Positions 48,761 through 60,247 of a stretch of DNA of 64,000 bases are shown here, piece after piece (position 1 is the stretch's first letter; the number at the start of each line of letters is the position of its first letter). Source of the DNA: Mesodorylaimus sp. YZB2_4 (taxonomy: Eukaryota; Nematoda; Enoplea; Dorylaimida; Dorylaimidae); NCBI GenBank assembly GCA_030248295.1, contig JASANH010001283.1:186001-250000 (forward strand), read 5' to 3'. The position numbers and the translations under genes are program-made. The notes under the pieces are model-generated. The model searched no databases, was not told the origin of the DNA, and saw only the letters and a program-made list of their open reading frames with translations.

Positions 48761-48916
48761 CAATTTTGTGATTGTAAATTGATGTGAAAGTGATTTGATT
48801 GTATGTGCATTTCATGATGAGCGAATGTTTTAAATGGGTGGCTGGCTCTACTTGTGCACGTGTGTGCGTCGTAGTAATGAAACCATGTTTTAGACGTGGT
48901 TCCTCTTGTCTTATGA

Positions 48917-48922
48917 AATAAA
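48917..48922 (+). terminator. Polyadenylation signal of third BPI gene
   Basis: AATAAA lies between GGTTCCTCT and AGAGACC, an imperfect version of the stem-loop flanking the AATAAA of the other two BPI genes. Confidence 0.65.
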
Positions 48923-49744
48923 GAGACCATGCTCATGCGATCGTGAGGCTGAGGCTTTAAATTTTTTTTTACAGCAAGTTTTATGAACAATACCTTTGCG
49001 TTTTCCAGTTCCGAATGCTTGATCTACTGCGACGCGGGATTGCGGAATCAGGGATGCGGGACTCGCAAGACACCCGTCAATTTCCCGATGATTTGTCATG
49101 GTACTTGTGTGCATCAAAACCATATTATGATGTTATTTTCCAATTGAAAATCTGCCTGCGTGCACGAATCGCTGTCGAATATCTTATGTTAGACTTGTTT
49201 GTTTTTGTTTCGATCGGAAGTCTTGGTACTTATAGGCACTCTTTTCAAAGTGCCCAGCACTTGTCACATTTGGAGCTCACCATCGGCGAGCCGCACACTT
49301 TCCCGAAGCGTACACCGAGCATACCTCCTACTGGTGGTAATCGCCATCAATTATGTGTTTTGTGGGATTTTGGGGTACGAAATCACAAGTACAATATAGT
49401 ACATTCCTGATGGGGAGCGAGCTAGTGAAGAAGTATTTGGTTTGTAAACATCCCTGAACGCGTCAATGCAGTGCTCCAGGCTGTCAGCTGCTTCAAGCTC
49501 CTACTCCGTATGCGACGGCATTGACTGTGAGTTTTTTTGTCTCGGCGCTTGATTATTTTCACAATGAAGTGCCACCCTGTTAGAATTTCGCATTTTTCAG
49601 GGTTTTTCAGGGTTTTTCGTAATCTTAAAGACGGGATGGTTCTTAACTTACAGGGTTGTAGCACGTCTGGGTTTATGCACCTGGAGCAAGTGACCATTGG
49701 AACATTCGCACCAGGGAGCCAACTAAGTCTTTCGGCCTAGTTCA

Positions 49745-49828
49745 GGGTGAGAACTCGCCCAGACGGGTGATGCAGACCGGGGCCCAAACTCGCCCGGTCG
49801 GGTGATGCCCAGACCGGGGTCGTGGCCC
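49745..49828. repeat. Two copies of a ~40-bp GC-rich unit
   Basis: AACTCGCCCAGACGGGTGAT and AACTCGCCCGGTCGGGTGAT each continue into GC(CC)AGACCGGGG. Confidence 0.8.
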
Positions 49829-50590
49829 AGGCGCGCAGCCAGGGGGGTTGGCTCGTGAGGGGGGGGGGGGGGGCACGCAAGACATATAACCATCCGTTTG
49901 AATGTCCGCCAGGGGGAGGGGGATGTGCCCCTTTCCCGCCGGAGGCGAAATTTTTGAAAAATCGCCGTTACAAGACACGTTTTCAAACCTGACCTATATA
50001 CCTAGGTACCCTCAACAAAAACTAGTTACATTGGACTAAAAATTCATACAGCTGACTACACAATATTATGCTGTAGCTCATTCAGTAACCAGTCAGCATC
50101 TTGAAGATCATGATCGAACTCCCCTCTGCTGTCGTCGCTGCTGAAACCGATTCCACTATGACAAGATTGCTCATCAGCTTCTTCCAATCTCTCATTTCCT
50201 TGGGGTTTGTCCCCAAGTTCATTTTCTCGCAAGGTTGAAGCGGCGGGGCTTCATGAAGAATCGGTTGACAATTTCCTCTGGGCTTGCTGTGATCTCCCAA
50301 TGACTGTGGATTAAACCTATACACTGGCAGAAATGTGCTAAGTAGCAGATAAATGAGAATAGTGTCTGCTTCAAGGCACATTATTCGGCTGACTTCTAAA
50401 AGGATGTCAGCTGGCTAAGCTTACAGTACAGCGATTGCATGACTCTTTATCGTGTTGTACTGCCTTTCTATGCCTCCGCCTATACTCACAATAAGAGCTC
50501 TACAATTATGCTCTATTTTTTTAATATGTCTGGACTTTTCACCCCGGGCCATGGCCCCCTGCCCCCCCCCCTCCCGCTGGCTGCGCGCAG
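49829..50590. mobile_element. hAT-like non-autonomous foldback element (tentative)
   Basis: The left end GGCGCGCAGCCAGGGGGG is matched by an inverted right end CCCTCCCGCTGGCTGCGCGC. The block starts and ends next to GTGGCCCA / GTGGCCTA, a possible 8-bp target duplication, which would fit hAT elements. Internal G and C runs mirror each other. No transposase frame is present. The right flank overlaps the first bases of the SINE at 50588, so the element may have inserted at the SINE edge. Confidence 0.45.
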
Positions 50591-50748
50591 TGGCCTAGCG
50601 GGTTAAGGCGTCTGCCTCTCACGCAGGTTGCGCACTTAGAGGGGAGGGTTCGACTCCCGCCTCGGTACAAAATGATTGTCAAATATGTGTTCCTTAGCCC
50701 TCGAGTGCGCTGTACAGTGCTTGGCTATGGATAAAGTATGACATGACA
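50588..50748 (+). mobile_element. tRNA-derived SINE, copy 2
   Basis: Same head and tail as 41379-41550. A box (TGGCCTAGCGGGTTAAGGCG), B box (GGTTCGACTCC, near 50648) and the shared tail with CCCTCGAGTGCGCTGTACAG and GGATAAAGTATGACATGACA. It diverges by scattered substitutions. Confidence 0.82.
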
Positions 50749-51437
50749 CTCAGGATCGATTGTCAGTCGAGCCTTTGCCAGGTTCCATTGTCAGGACAGG
50801 TCCAGACATGCCTGACTGTCAGGTCCGGCCCGTTTATCATGCTTCCCCCAAGAGTTTCGCGTTGATGACCTGTTTCGTTGTCCGTGATGCCTTTTCCAGT
50901 CAGTCTGTACTGCTTGCGTGTCCTGTGCGATCACATGTAATAGGCGTATATGGCCTGCGGGGAAGGCTATGTATCTGGTTGCCTTGACTGATAACCTTAC
51001 ACAGGGAGCAGTGTAGACTTGTCCTCGTTGGCCGCTCGATACACTCTCTCCAGGCAAGGCAGAAGCCCGTCGGGTTGATGTCTCTAGCTTCTACGACTAG
51101 GGGACCTGCCGGGGTTTTTTTTGACCATCCGCTCCCCGCGGTACCTTTCCAATGTACTGCCTGTTGCACGTATACTCGTCCTTCATCGTATCGCTAGTGG
51201 AGGTACAATACATCGAGTTGCCATCCTTGCAACTGCATCTCTTCTCTCATCCTCTGCACTGTGCAGTCAGTAGGCGCCAACAAATCACGTCTATCCGTCC
51301 TCGAAACAGAGTACATACAGTATGGCACAGCCACGCTGTTCTGACTCGTGTAGTCAACCTAGACAACCATAGCAGAGTAGGCGCTAACATATCATTCGCT
51401 TCATTCGTTGGCAGACAGCTTTGGCTAACGATCGAGC

Positions 51438-54400
51438 CTACAAAGCCCACACGGTGAATTGGTTCCTCTCCGAAATTATCATTCTTTTTGAAAAATTACT
51501 CACTTTTTCGTTAGAGAAAGCGTGGTACATTTGAATAAATATACCAAGTAGAACATTTATGCCGAACACCACAGTGAATAAAGATATCCTTTGATGATAG
51601 ATGGCCGTCCACGACAAAAACCAGGAGGCGAATGCTGCTCCAAACACGAAAATCAATCCAGCGTGGGCCAGTCTACAAGAACTGTTATTTTGTGACTGTG
51701 GCGGTTAGTCTATGTTCTGTCTGACCTGCATGAAGTGACAGCAAACGACTGGCTGCGCGTTAAGCCGTATCCTGTAGCCTCGATCAAAATCACAGTTGGC
51801 CAGGCGATAATCGCTATTGGGAGAAACGTCGCCAGCAACACAGGGTGGCCAGCATTGACCCAGCATCTGTAACAAATAACCTTGTGCACCAGCCGACTCA
51901 CCCCTGCAGCAAGTACGCACGAAAAGTCAGACATGAGTCTACCGTATGATGTCGCCCCAGTTATGGTCACAATGGATGCAGGCAGACCTGAAACAGAAAG
52001 TATTCACAGCTTTGCGTCATGCTCAATATGCTCACTCCGCTCACCCCAAGACACCCCGAGTGCTGTTCTCAATCCAATGAGTGCATTTTGACCAATGACC
52101 ACATCAGTGAGGACTGCGTAGACGTGAAGCGCTTCCATGGCAAGCAACATGAAATTCACAGTGAAAAAATATTGCAGACCGAGTGCTGCCAGGTTGCAAA
52201 CTTCCTGAAACCAGTCACTGTCAAATCGAACAGTCGCCCGTAGCGTGTTCTTACGTGGCTGAAACGACTGTCGTCCCGACTCGCGAATGTCAGCAGAAGT
52301 ACATGCGATAGGAACAGGCTGATGTCTTGGTTCACGTGGATGACCTGTAGATAATAGGTGTGCCTGGCAAATAATAAGACTGTTTTTGGAAGACTCTCGC
52401 AATGGCCTTTAAAATTCTCCTCACCGCAAGCAAACAAAAATCGCCACGGATAATCCAGTGCCGACCATGATCCATGCGCATCCGATATTCATTATTGCAT
52501 CAGCTACAGCTCGTTGAGTACTGGTCATTGGATTCTAGAATTAAAAACGGATATTTTTTGCATATATTTTTGATCCATTTATCCAGAGGGCTTCAGATCA
52601 TAGTCGAGATTTATCGCTCCAGTGATTTCCTGCTGTAGCCTCCTAGCCTTGCACACTGAGGGACATACAGTAATTCATGCCTAAAGTGCGAGCAGCTAGC
52701 TAGAGATCCCCACATGACATGCTGGAAAGTGAATGAAGATCGAGAGCGCAGTGACAGGGTGACTTACGCATTCTGGTAGTTTGCACTCGTCGACCTCAGT
52801 TTCAGCAATACAGCCTTGTCCAGATGTATTGGATGGCTGACGTGCTCGTTGCCGAAGCACACCGGATCCGCACGTTGAACTGCAAGGGGAATACGGACCC
52901 CATTCATCGAGTTGACACCTCGCTGAAAGTAAGTATTTTATGCACTTCGCAAGATAGCCATGGAGCGCACGCGTACTTTGTCCAGGTGAGATATTCCCAG
53001 ATTTGGTGCCTTCAGGAGATGACTCTGGCTTTGACATGGTTATTTTGTTGCTGCTGCTGCTTTTTGCGGTGTCTGGGGGCTTATTGGAGGTTGCTACCTG
53101 GGCAGGATTAGTGAAAAATAGTGGTTTAGTGATCATGACTGTTTCAGTGCGCGTCTGCTTCGTGTTGGCTGCGGGGCTAGGTGCTAATATGCCATCCCTG
53201 GTTACTGTAACCTCGTGTCTATCTTCTTGCACAGGTGTGGTATGGTATGCAGCTGTAAGGTTGTGGTCTACATCCAAGGAGTTTGTTAAAATAAGACCAG
53301 TCGAAGGTTTTGTGCTCCCGCTGCTGGGCAGATGTTTGTCAGGCAACGAAAGACTGTTTGCAGAGGTCGTTGCAAAGTTAGACGATCTTGTCGCTGCTTG
53401 TGTTGCGAGAACTGCAGCTGGATGAGTAGAGGAATACACTATTCCTGTTGACTTTTTTAAGACACTCATTAATGGCGTAGGAGGGGCATGTGCGCGTGAC
53501 TCCGCTGCAGCTTCAGGCTTCTGATACTGCTGTGGATACACGGGATGCAAGATTGGCTTTGTAACTTTTACATGAGAGGCAAAAGGGGCATGATGACCTC
53601 TTGATGGTGCAGGTTTTGAAACCACCTTCATGGCCTCGGAGGCTGGTCTTGGCGTGTGAGGGCTAAGAATGCTTGAGAATTGAAGAACTGGCGGAGGAAG
53701 CGTGATAGACGCCATCCTATGGCTTGATGGCATGTTGGAAACGATTTCAGGATCAGGAAATGGTCGCTGACTGTGTGACCATAGCAGTCCAAAACTATGC
53801 TTGGGAACATTTGTTGAACTGGGAAACAACTTTTCGCTCTGCGAGGTAGACCCTGTGTGGACGGTGGGTAATGTCACTGGCACAAAGCTTTTATGCTGTG
53901 AGGGCTCTGCTGTGACCGTTTGCACATCCAAAAGAGTTGGTGGCACTGACAAGGCGGAAGCAGTAGCTGTTACAGGGCTTCTTTGGGAACGAGTGGAGAT
54001 GCAACTCGATTCAGTGCTCATGGACGGATGCAACTGTGATGGTAAAGGTAGGGTTTGCTGGGGAGTAAAACTGCCTAGTGGCACTTGCTGAACTGATGCA
54101 GTTTTGTCTGCAACTTTTCTTGGTTCCTGTCGAGCTAAAGTGGGATCTTCTCTTGAAGGAGTATTCGGTAGCTCTTTTGTAGCAATTCTGTCCATTGTGG
54201 TCTCGACGTCAGTTGAGGAAATATTAGGACCCAAAGTGGGCTCGAAACCGTCTAGGCTACTTTCGGTCTTTTTCACTGGATCACCACTGAAATCAGTACT
54301 GGGTTTCAAGGGATCTTGTATCACCTGGCCAGGTCTTCTGGTCATTTGGACGGAGTCAGTACTGAATGCGGCACTAGGGAGTTGGCCTTGTATCGTGGTC

Positions 54401-57400
54401 TGTGAATCGGTGCTCGATCTTTCCTTAACTGGGCCACTAACATCGGTTAGTACTGGCGTATTCTGCTCTGTTATTGCCATTGATGCAGGAGGAAGGATGT
54501 AGCTAGTAATTGGGGATAAGGTTCCCACTTCGTTTGATGCTGTACTTTTCGGTGGAGTTGTGGACTGAGCCATGTTAGTGCGTAAGCTCACATTTTCCTG
54601 CTGTGGATAAACAGATTTGGATGCTGGCAATGGTGACTTGCTTGCTGCTGTTGAGATCGAGGACGCGTCTGCTGTTGGATGCACTACTGGTGGTGAAGGG
54701 GCTGGTGTCAGGGTCTTAAATGCAGTGACACTACTCTGGACCCTGTGAAAAGAAGACACCAGCGCTGTAACTGCTTCCTGATTTTCGCGGGCTACTGTGC
54801 TCATCATTTCAGTGGCACGATGGGCAAAGGTATCTGTAGAGGGGATTTCTAGCGTCGAAGCCGCCGAGGACGCTGTGCCAGATGCTCCAATATACTGCAG
54901 TGTAATCTGATCTGTGGTGCGGATACTACTTAGGACGCCTTGCGAAAATCCCTGCGAGCTGCTGCTGAGGAGATTGATGAAGGAAGGTGGATTGGTGAAG
55001 TCTTCTTGCTCTGGATTTTGACTTCTTGATACCAACTCTCCTGCTTTTTCATAGAGCGGGTCTGGGTAGACAATGGTATGAATAGCTTTGGAGCTGGTTT
55101 GATCACTTGTTGTTGCAGTGAGATGATATGGGCGATGTGAAGACAAGTTTAGTACTTGCGCAGTGACATGCTTTTGAGTAGCTGATGTTTGTGATGTTTC
55201 TGGGGCTGTTGTCGATGTGCTAAGATGCTGCCATGTGGTTTCTTCTGTCGAAAAGGGTGAAGTAATGCTATATGCTATTATGGTGTCAGCAGTATCAGCC
55301 ACTGCAACCGTGCTGAAGGCTTGTGTTGCAACTGCACTGCCTGCTCCTTCTAGCGTGGGTAAATTGACGTCATGCGCTCGTGAGGAGGCCAAGTCTTTCG
55401 CTGTCTCAGTCGTTGAACAAGTACTGCAGTCCATTGACTCCGGTGTACTCTGTGCCTCTCCAAGTATAATTGACTCGTCTGTTGATGGTGTCATTGCAGT
55501 GGCAGTGTCAGAGCTTAGGGCAGTGCTGTAGTCGGATTTGACGTGCATAGCCTGCGTCGAACTTTGTGGGCCATTTTTTGCAGTGCTGTACCGACTTGTG
55601 GTGGGAATCAGACCGTCAGCAAGTGCCGCATGAGGATGTAAAGAATATGCCGGCGTTTGTGAGCTGACATTGTCCTTAGAAGATGCATCTGATGTGTGTG
55701 ATGTTTCTGGAGAATTTGTCGATGTGATGAAATGCTCCGATGTGGTTTCTACTGTCGGAGAGCGCGAAGTAATATTACGAGTTGCTGATGTGTCAGCAAT
55801 ACCAGCCACTGCAACCGTGCTGAAGGCTTGTTTTGTCACTGCACTGCCTGTTCCATCTAGTGTGGGCGAACCAACGTCATGCGCTACTGATGTGGACAAG
55901 TCTGCCGCAGGCCCAGTCGTTGAACAAGTATTGCAATCCTGTGTTTCCGCAGTACTTTGTGCTTCACCTAGAATAACTGAATCGTCCAGAGAGGGTGCCA
56001 CTGCATTGGCAGTGCTGTAGCGGGACTCAGTGAGCATAGTTTGAGCCGAATTGTGAGGGAAGCTGGGTGCAGTACTGGAAAGACTTATCAAGGGTTTCGG
56101 TCTGTCAGCAAGTGAAGTATAAGTTTGGTTTTCTGCTGTTTCGTCTGCTGAAATATTCTCACTTACGCCGTAGGATGAGTTCAGCACGCCTTGTGTCGTG
56201 CCATAAGAAGATGCCTGTGCTTTTCCCCTTTGGCGAGCGGTTGCAGCGGGCTCACCCTCACTTGTGACTGGAATGTTGCCCGTTAAAGTCTGCATGGTAG
56301 ATTGAAGTTTTGTAAGGCTTGATGTGGATTCCTGCGCGAAAGTGGATTGAAATGAGGTCGATATCGGGGAGGTTGAATAAACTGAGGCCCCAGCCGTTCT
56401 TCGTTCCGTACTAGAACTCGAGCTGCTAAACATTGTTGATGTGCTCGCTTGTGGTCGCGTTGTGGTCGCTGTATGTGCCTCTGGGGATATGGTCAGTAAA
56501 AGGGTGCTTGGTCCAATATTTTCATACCTTGTGGAGCTGGTCATTGATGAGCTTAGTATGGGAATCCTCGCTTTGCTTGCGAAATCAGACTGCTCAGGCG
56601 AGCTGCGTGCTGTGTTAGCGACTGTGGAAATAGTTGATAGCAACAGCGATGTTTGCGCAAATTCCGACTCAGACATGCTGGGCGGCGAGGTCACTTGTGC
56701 GTGGGCTGGCATGCTTGAGAACTGCAAATGTGTGCTAGTTGAGACAGGCACATGTGTTGAGTACGGAGTAGATTGGGTTTGCATAGATGTTGGACTTGCG
56801 ATGTGATCAGATGTTCTGAATACCAGGTCTTTCGTTGTACTGCGGACAGCAGGAGAAGTCAGTCCATTTAAAAAACTTGTGGGACCCCCATTGCTGATCG
56901 AGGGAACAGCAGCTGTAAGTTCCGAAGAAATCTGGATGTCTGAAGTAGAAGCCTCGAATGCTGAAACGAAACTGGTTGATATCAGCTCCTCGGGCTGAGA
57001 AGGCAATGGTGTCAAGGAAAAGGTCGATGTGGCTGCAAAGGAGCTGCTGAAAAACAGCGCTGCTGACACTAATGAGGAATCCGATTGAGTTGTGGTGCCA
57101 CCATCAGTGGATGAAGGCTGAACAGTACTCGAGACAAGTGGCAGGGACGAGGAATATGACGATGCCAGGTTTGGTTGAGTGGTGGACGGATAAGACGAAG
57201 CAGTTGTGACGACGGTTGGAGGAGGATGGGGTGTGGTTTCGACCAGATACTGTATGTGCTTTTGGCAGCTTCACTTGTGGCTGAAGCAAGGGGATGCGTT
57301 GAAGTGGAGAGTGGGGTTGGTGATGTGGAATCCTGGCTTATTGAGCTTGTCGTTGCAGTGCCTTGCATTGTACTTGTGATTTTGTCGATATCCTCCTGCG

Positions 57401-59851
57401 CATCTGTCTCAAATGACGTTGTACTGCTTGCCAGGGATGTCAAAACTCCTGCGCCCGCAATTACTGACCAAGAACTTTCAGAGTAAGTGCTTGTCGCTGC
57501 AGCAGAGCTCACAGCAGGAGTTTGGTTTGAAGTACTTGCTGCGAAGAAAAAAGCTGCGACAGGAACGAGCGTAGTGATCGTAGGAACCACTGTCGGTATG
57601 ACTGTGCTCGGGGCTGGCGTGGCTGCGATAGTGATTGAACGATATGCTGCAGTCGCAGGATTTGTGCTTTCTGATGACGGTTGCGTCAATATACCAGCTA
57701 AGCCAGCATACGCACTGGTGGCGGAGGCTGCCCCAGTATTTACGCTGATGGTGTACGGGTATGATGCCTCTGGTGAAGGCAGCGCGGTATTATAGACGCG
57801 GATAGAGCTTGTAGGGGTCGCTGATGTGCTAGATGAGATCGCCGTCGAGGAGACTGCACTGGATGTGATCGACGCCGAGGAGGCTGCACTGGATGTGATC
57901 GCCGTCGAGGAGGCTGTGCTAGATGAGATCGCCGCCGAGGAGGCTGTACTGGATGAGATCGCCGCCGAGGACGCTGCACTGGATGTAATCGCCGTCGAGG
58001 ACGCTGCACTGGATGAGATCGCCGCCGAGGAGGCTGTACTGGATGAGATCGCCGTCGAGGACGCTGCACTGGATGAGATCGCCGTCGAGGACGCTGAGCT
58101 AGATGAGATCACCGCCGAGGAGGCTGCACTGGATGTGATCACCGCCGAGGACGCTGCAATGGATGAGATCGCCGTCGAGGACGCTGCACTGGATGAGATC
58201 GCCGCCGAGGAGGCTGTACTGGATGAGATCGCCGCCGAGGACGCTGCACTGGATGTAATCGCCGTCGAGGACGCTGCACTGGATGAGATCGCCGCCGAGG
58301 AGGCTGTACTGGATGAGATCGCCGTCGAGGACGCTGCACTGGATGAGATCGCCGTCGAGGACGCTGCTTTGGATGAGATCGCCGTCGAGGACGCTGCACT
58401 GGATGAGATCGCCGTCGAGGACGCTGCTTTGGATGAGATCGCCGCCGAGGAGGCTGTACTGGATGAGATCGCCGCCGAGGAGGCTGTACTGGATGAGATC
58501 GCCGTCGAGGAGGCTGCACTGGATGTGATCGCCGTCGAGGAGGCTGAGCTAGATGAGATCACCGCCGAGGAGGCTGCACTAGATGTGATCACCGCCGAGG
58601 ACGCTGCAATGGATGAGATCGACGTCGAGGACGCTGCACTGGATGAGATCGCCGCCGAGGAGGCTGTACTGGATGAGATCGCCGCCGAGGACGCTGCACT
58701 GGATGAGATCGCCGCCGAAGAGGCTGTACTGGATGAGATCGCCGCCGAGGACGCTGCACTGGATGAGATCGCCGCCGAGGAGGCTGCACTGGATGAGATC
58801 GCCGCCGAGGAGGCTGTACTGGATGAGATCGCCGTCGAGGACGCTGCACTGGATGAGATCGCCGCCGAGGAGGCTGTACTGGATGAGATCGCCGTCGAGG
58901 ACGCTGCACTGGATGAGATCGCCGCCGAGGAGGCTGTACTGGATGAGATCGCCGTCGAGGAGGCTGTACTGGATGAGATGGTTGTGGTTGAGGTGGCGGG
59001 TGTGGTTGTGTACTTAACCCCGAACGTTATGTCGCATGGCCCAGCGATAGTCGAGCATGCTGTGGCTGCGGGAGGCGGTCCCGGGCAAATGGCTGGTTCG
59101 GTAGCGCAGCCTGAAACAGGTGTAGACTAAGAGAAGGGCAAGAAGGCGAGACAAAAAGGAAGAAACTTACCATATTCGCACATGACGCCTTTTTTCGTGG
59201 AACAAGAGCTTGCAAATATTGTGATGTTTGTTCTGAGATAAATTCCGACTACTTTCAATCCGAAATACGCAGCGAGACAATTCGGATGGTTTGCCTCTGA
59301 ACAGCTTCGGTTAAGTAAGATAGGGATTCTTGAAACCTGTGATCCTTCAGTGTCTGCATCGCTCATCCAGCAGAAATCTGTTAGGTGACAGCCTGCAATA
59401 GGAGCCCTGGCTCCAAGCCACACCGTATTTGGAACGGTTCGCAAACCACCGTTATTGTTGCCATTGCGAATTGACATTCCATACGCCAAAAACGTCAAAT
59501 TGTTCATAACTTCGCGAAGCTCATCATCAGTCTGAAAAATAGCAATTCTGCCACTCGCCACAGTCGAATCGAACCAGGTAGCCGTTTGTTTCGCACAAAA
59601 GTTTGATTGGGTTGTCCAATTTGCTACATTATCCGCCATGAGTACGTAGCATTTATCGTTGTAGAAGAAAGAAGGTGTGTTTTTCCTTCCAAATGCAGCG
59701 CAAAGCTTGGACATGTCGCCTGGAAATCATCTTTTTTCAAGATTGCAATTACAGATCCAGCGCAGGCAGAGAACTTACACGACTGCGATGCCGTAATTAG
59801 TGCAGCCACTGTTACTGCGCGGAGAAAATGCCTTGGGCCAGTAAGAGTCAT
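51438..59851 (-). CDS. C-type lectin / mucin / TSP1 / adhesion-class 7TM receptor
   Basis: Putative giant cell-surface GPCR, about 2600 residues. Exons (minus): 59851-59779, 59719-59171, 59110-52977, 52922-52768, 52534-52425, 52363-52255, 52204-52045, 51987-51726, 51681-51438. Signal peptide; C-type lectin-like domain (KCYVLMADNVANW, CWMSD, GVMCEYG); a Cys-containing linker; 38-39 ten-residue Ser/Ala repeats; a long Ser/Thr/Pro mucin; a TSP1 module (DEWGPYSPCSSTCGSG); then seven helices with adhesion-family signatures: IHVNQDISLFLSH (TM2), FFTVNFMLLAMEALHVY (TM3), GVSWGLPASIVTI (TM4), WVNAGHPVLLATFLPIAII (TM5), INVLLGIFIQMYHAF (TM7). No GAIN domain or GPS site lies between TSP1 and TM1. The mucin exon changes frame once near 57.22-57.28 kb (one base short, or an unseen intron). 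The tail may instead splice at GTGAGT 51503; no further exon was found. Confidence 0.78.
55155..56035 (-). repeat. Two ~130-150-residue direct repeats inside the mucin
   Basis: Two copies (about 55160-55545 and 55680-56030) share LGEAQST, a Cys pair in CxTCSTT, AHDV, PTL(D/E)G, SAV, QAFSTVAVA and PETS. They represent a segmental duplication inside the Ser/Thr-rich region. Confidence 0.8.
57811..58980 (-). repeat. 30-bp coding minisatellite, 38 units plus one degenerate
   Basis: Tandem units of exactly 30 bp. The minus-strand coding frame gives the ten-residue unit ISSS[TA]ASS[AT][AV] (codons ATC TCA TCC AGT ...). Variants of GCC/GTC and GAGGAGGCT/GAGGACGCT alternate, giving blocks of higher-order similarity. 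Because no unit contains a stop in several frames, long artefactual open frames appear on both strands. Confidence 0.95.
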
Positions 59852-59977
59852 CTTTACAGATATTCACACTGACTTGCAATCTTTCCCTTTTCAAAGTGAT
59901 TAACAGCTCACACCACGGCCAATAAAGAACTATGAAGTTCGACCGACCAGTCTCCTTAGTGGCGAGCAGAATACCTC

Positions 59978-60247
59978 TTACTGGCGGGGGGTACCTGTAT
60001 ACTTGAGATCATAAAAATTTCGTGGACGCTCCGCTCCACTCTTAAAAACACGCGAAGCTAGAACTATTGCGGCTACTAGCAGCCAACACAGAGGTGCCAA
60101 CTTATATAACAATTGCTCTAGTTCCAGAAAACTATTAGCTCGTTTTTGTGAAGGCGGACTCCTGTAATTTAGTACGGGGTGATTAGGCGTTCTTTTGTCC
60201 ACGACAGCTTGTGGAGGCGAACTCACACAATTGCCACGAGGTGGCAT
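59978..60247 (-). CDS. Possible small single-pass membrane protein
   Basis: Open frame of 89 residues starting at ATG 60247. A polar Pro-rich N-terminus precedes one strongly hydrophobic helix (YKLAPLCWLLVAAIVLASRVF) and a basic tail (RPRNFYDLKYTGTPRQ). It lies about 130 nt upstream of the lectin-mucin receptor on the same strand. No family is recognised. It could be a small gene or an unrelated open frame; internal GTGAGT and ACAG sites mean splicing could alter it. Confidence 0.3.
   Translation of the reverse strand: MPPRGNCVSSPPQAVVDKRTPNHPVLNYRSPPSQKRANSFLELEQLLYKLAPLCWLLVAAIVLASRVFKSGAERPRNFYDLKYTGTPRQ

Larger units (their letters stand above)
48761..51437. other. Intergenic with mobile elements
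   Basis: AATAAA at 48917-48922 serves the third BPI gene. It is followed by gene-free DNA, a tandem repeat (49745-49828), a foldback element (49829-50590) and a SINE (50588-50748). Open frames toward 51.4 kb show no domain. Confidence 0.6.

Noticed and set aside
51869-51903. A 35-nt intron (GTGAGT ... TTACAG) between TM4 and TM5 of the receptor
   Set aside because: Too short for the intron sizes here, and its removal breaks the frame; the unspliced reading continues into TM5.
57826-59130. Plus-strand open frame of 434 residues (LDEIAVEDAA repeats) and Arg/Pro/His-rich frames over the same DNA
   Set aside because: These are antisense and off-frame readings of the 30-bp minisatellite, which has no stops in several frames. 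The minus-strand Ser/Ala frame is the one that joins the lectin exon with correct splice phase.
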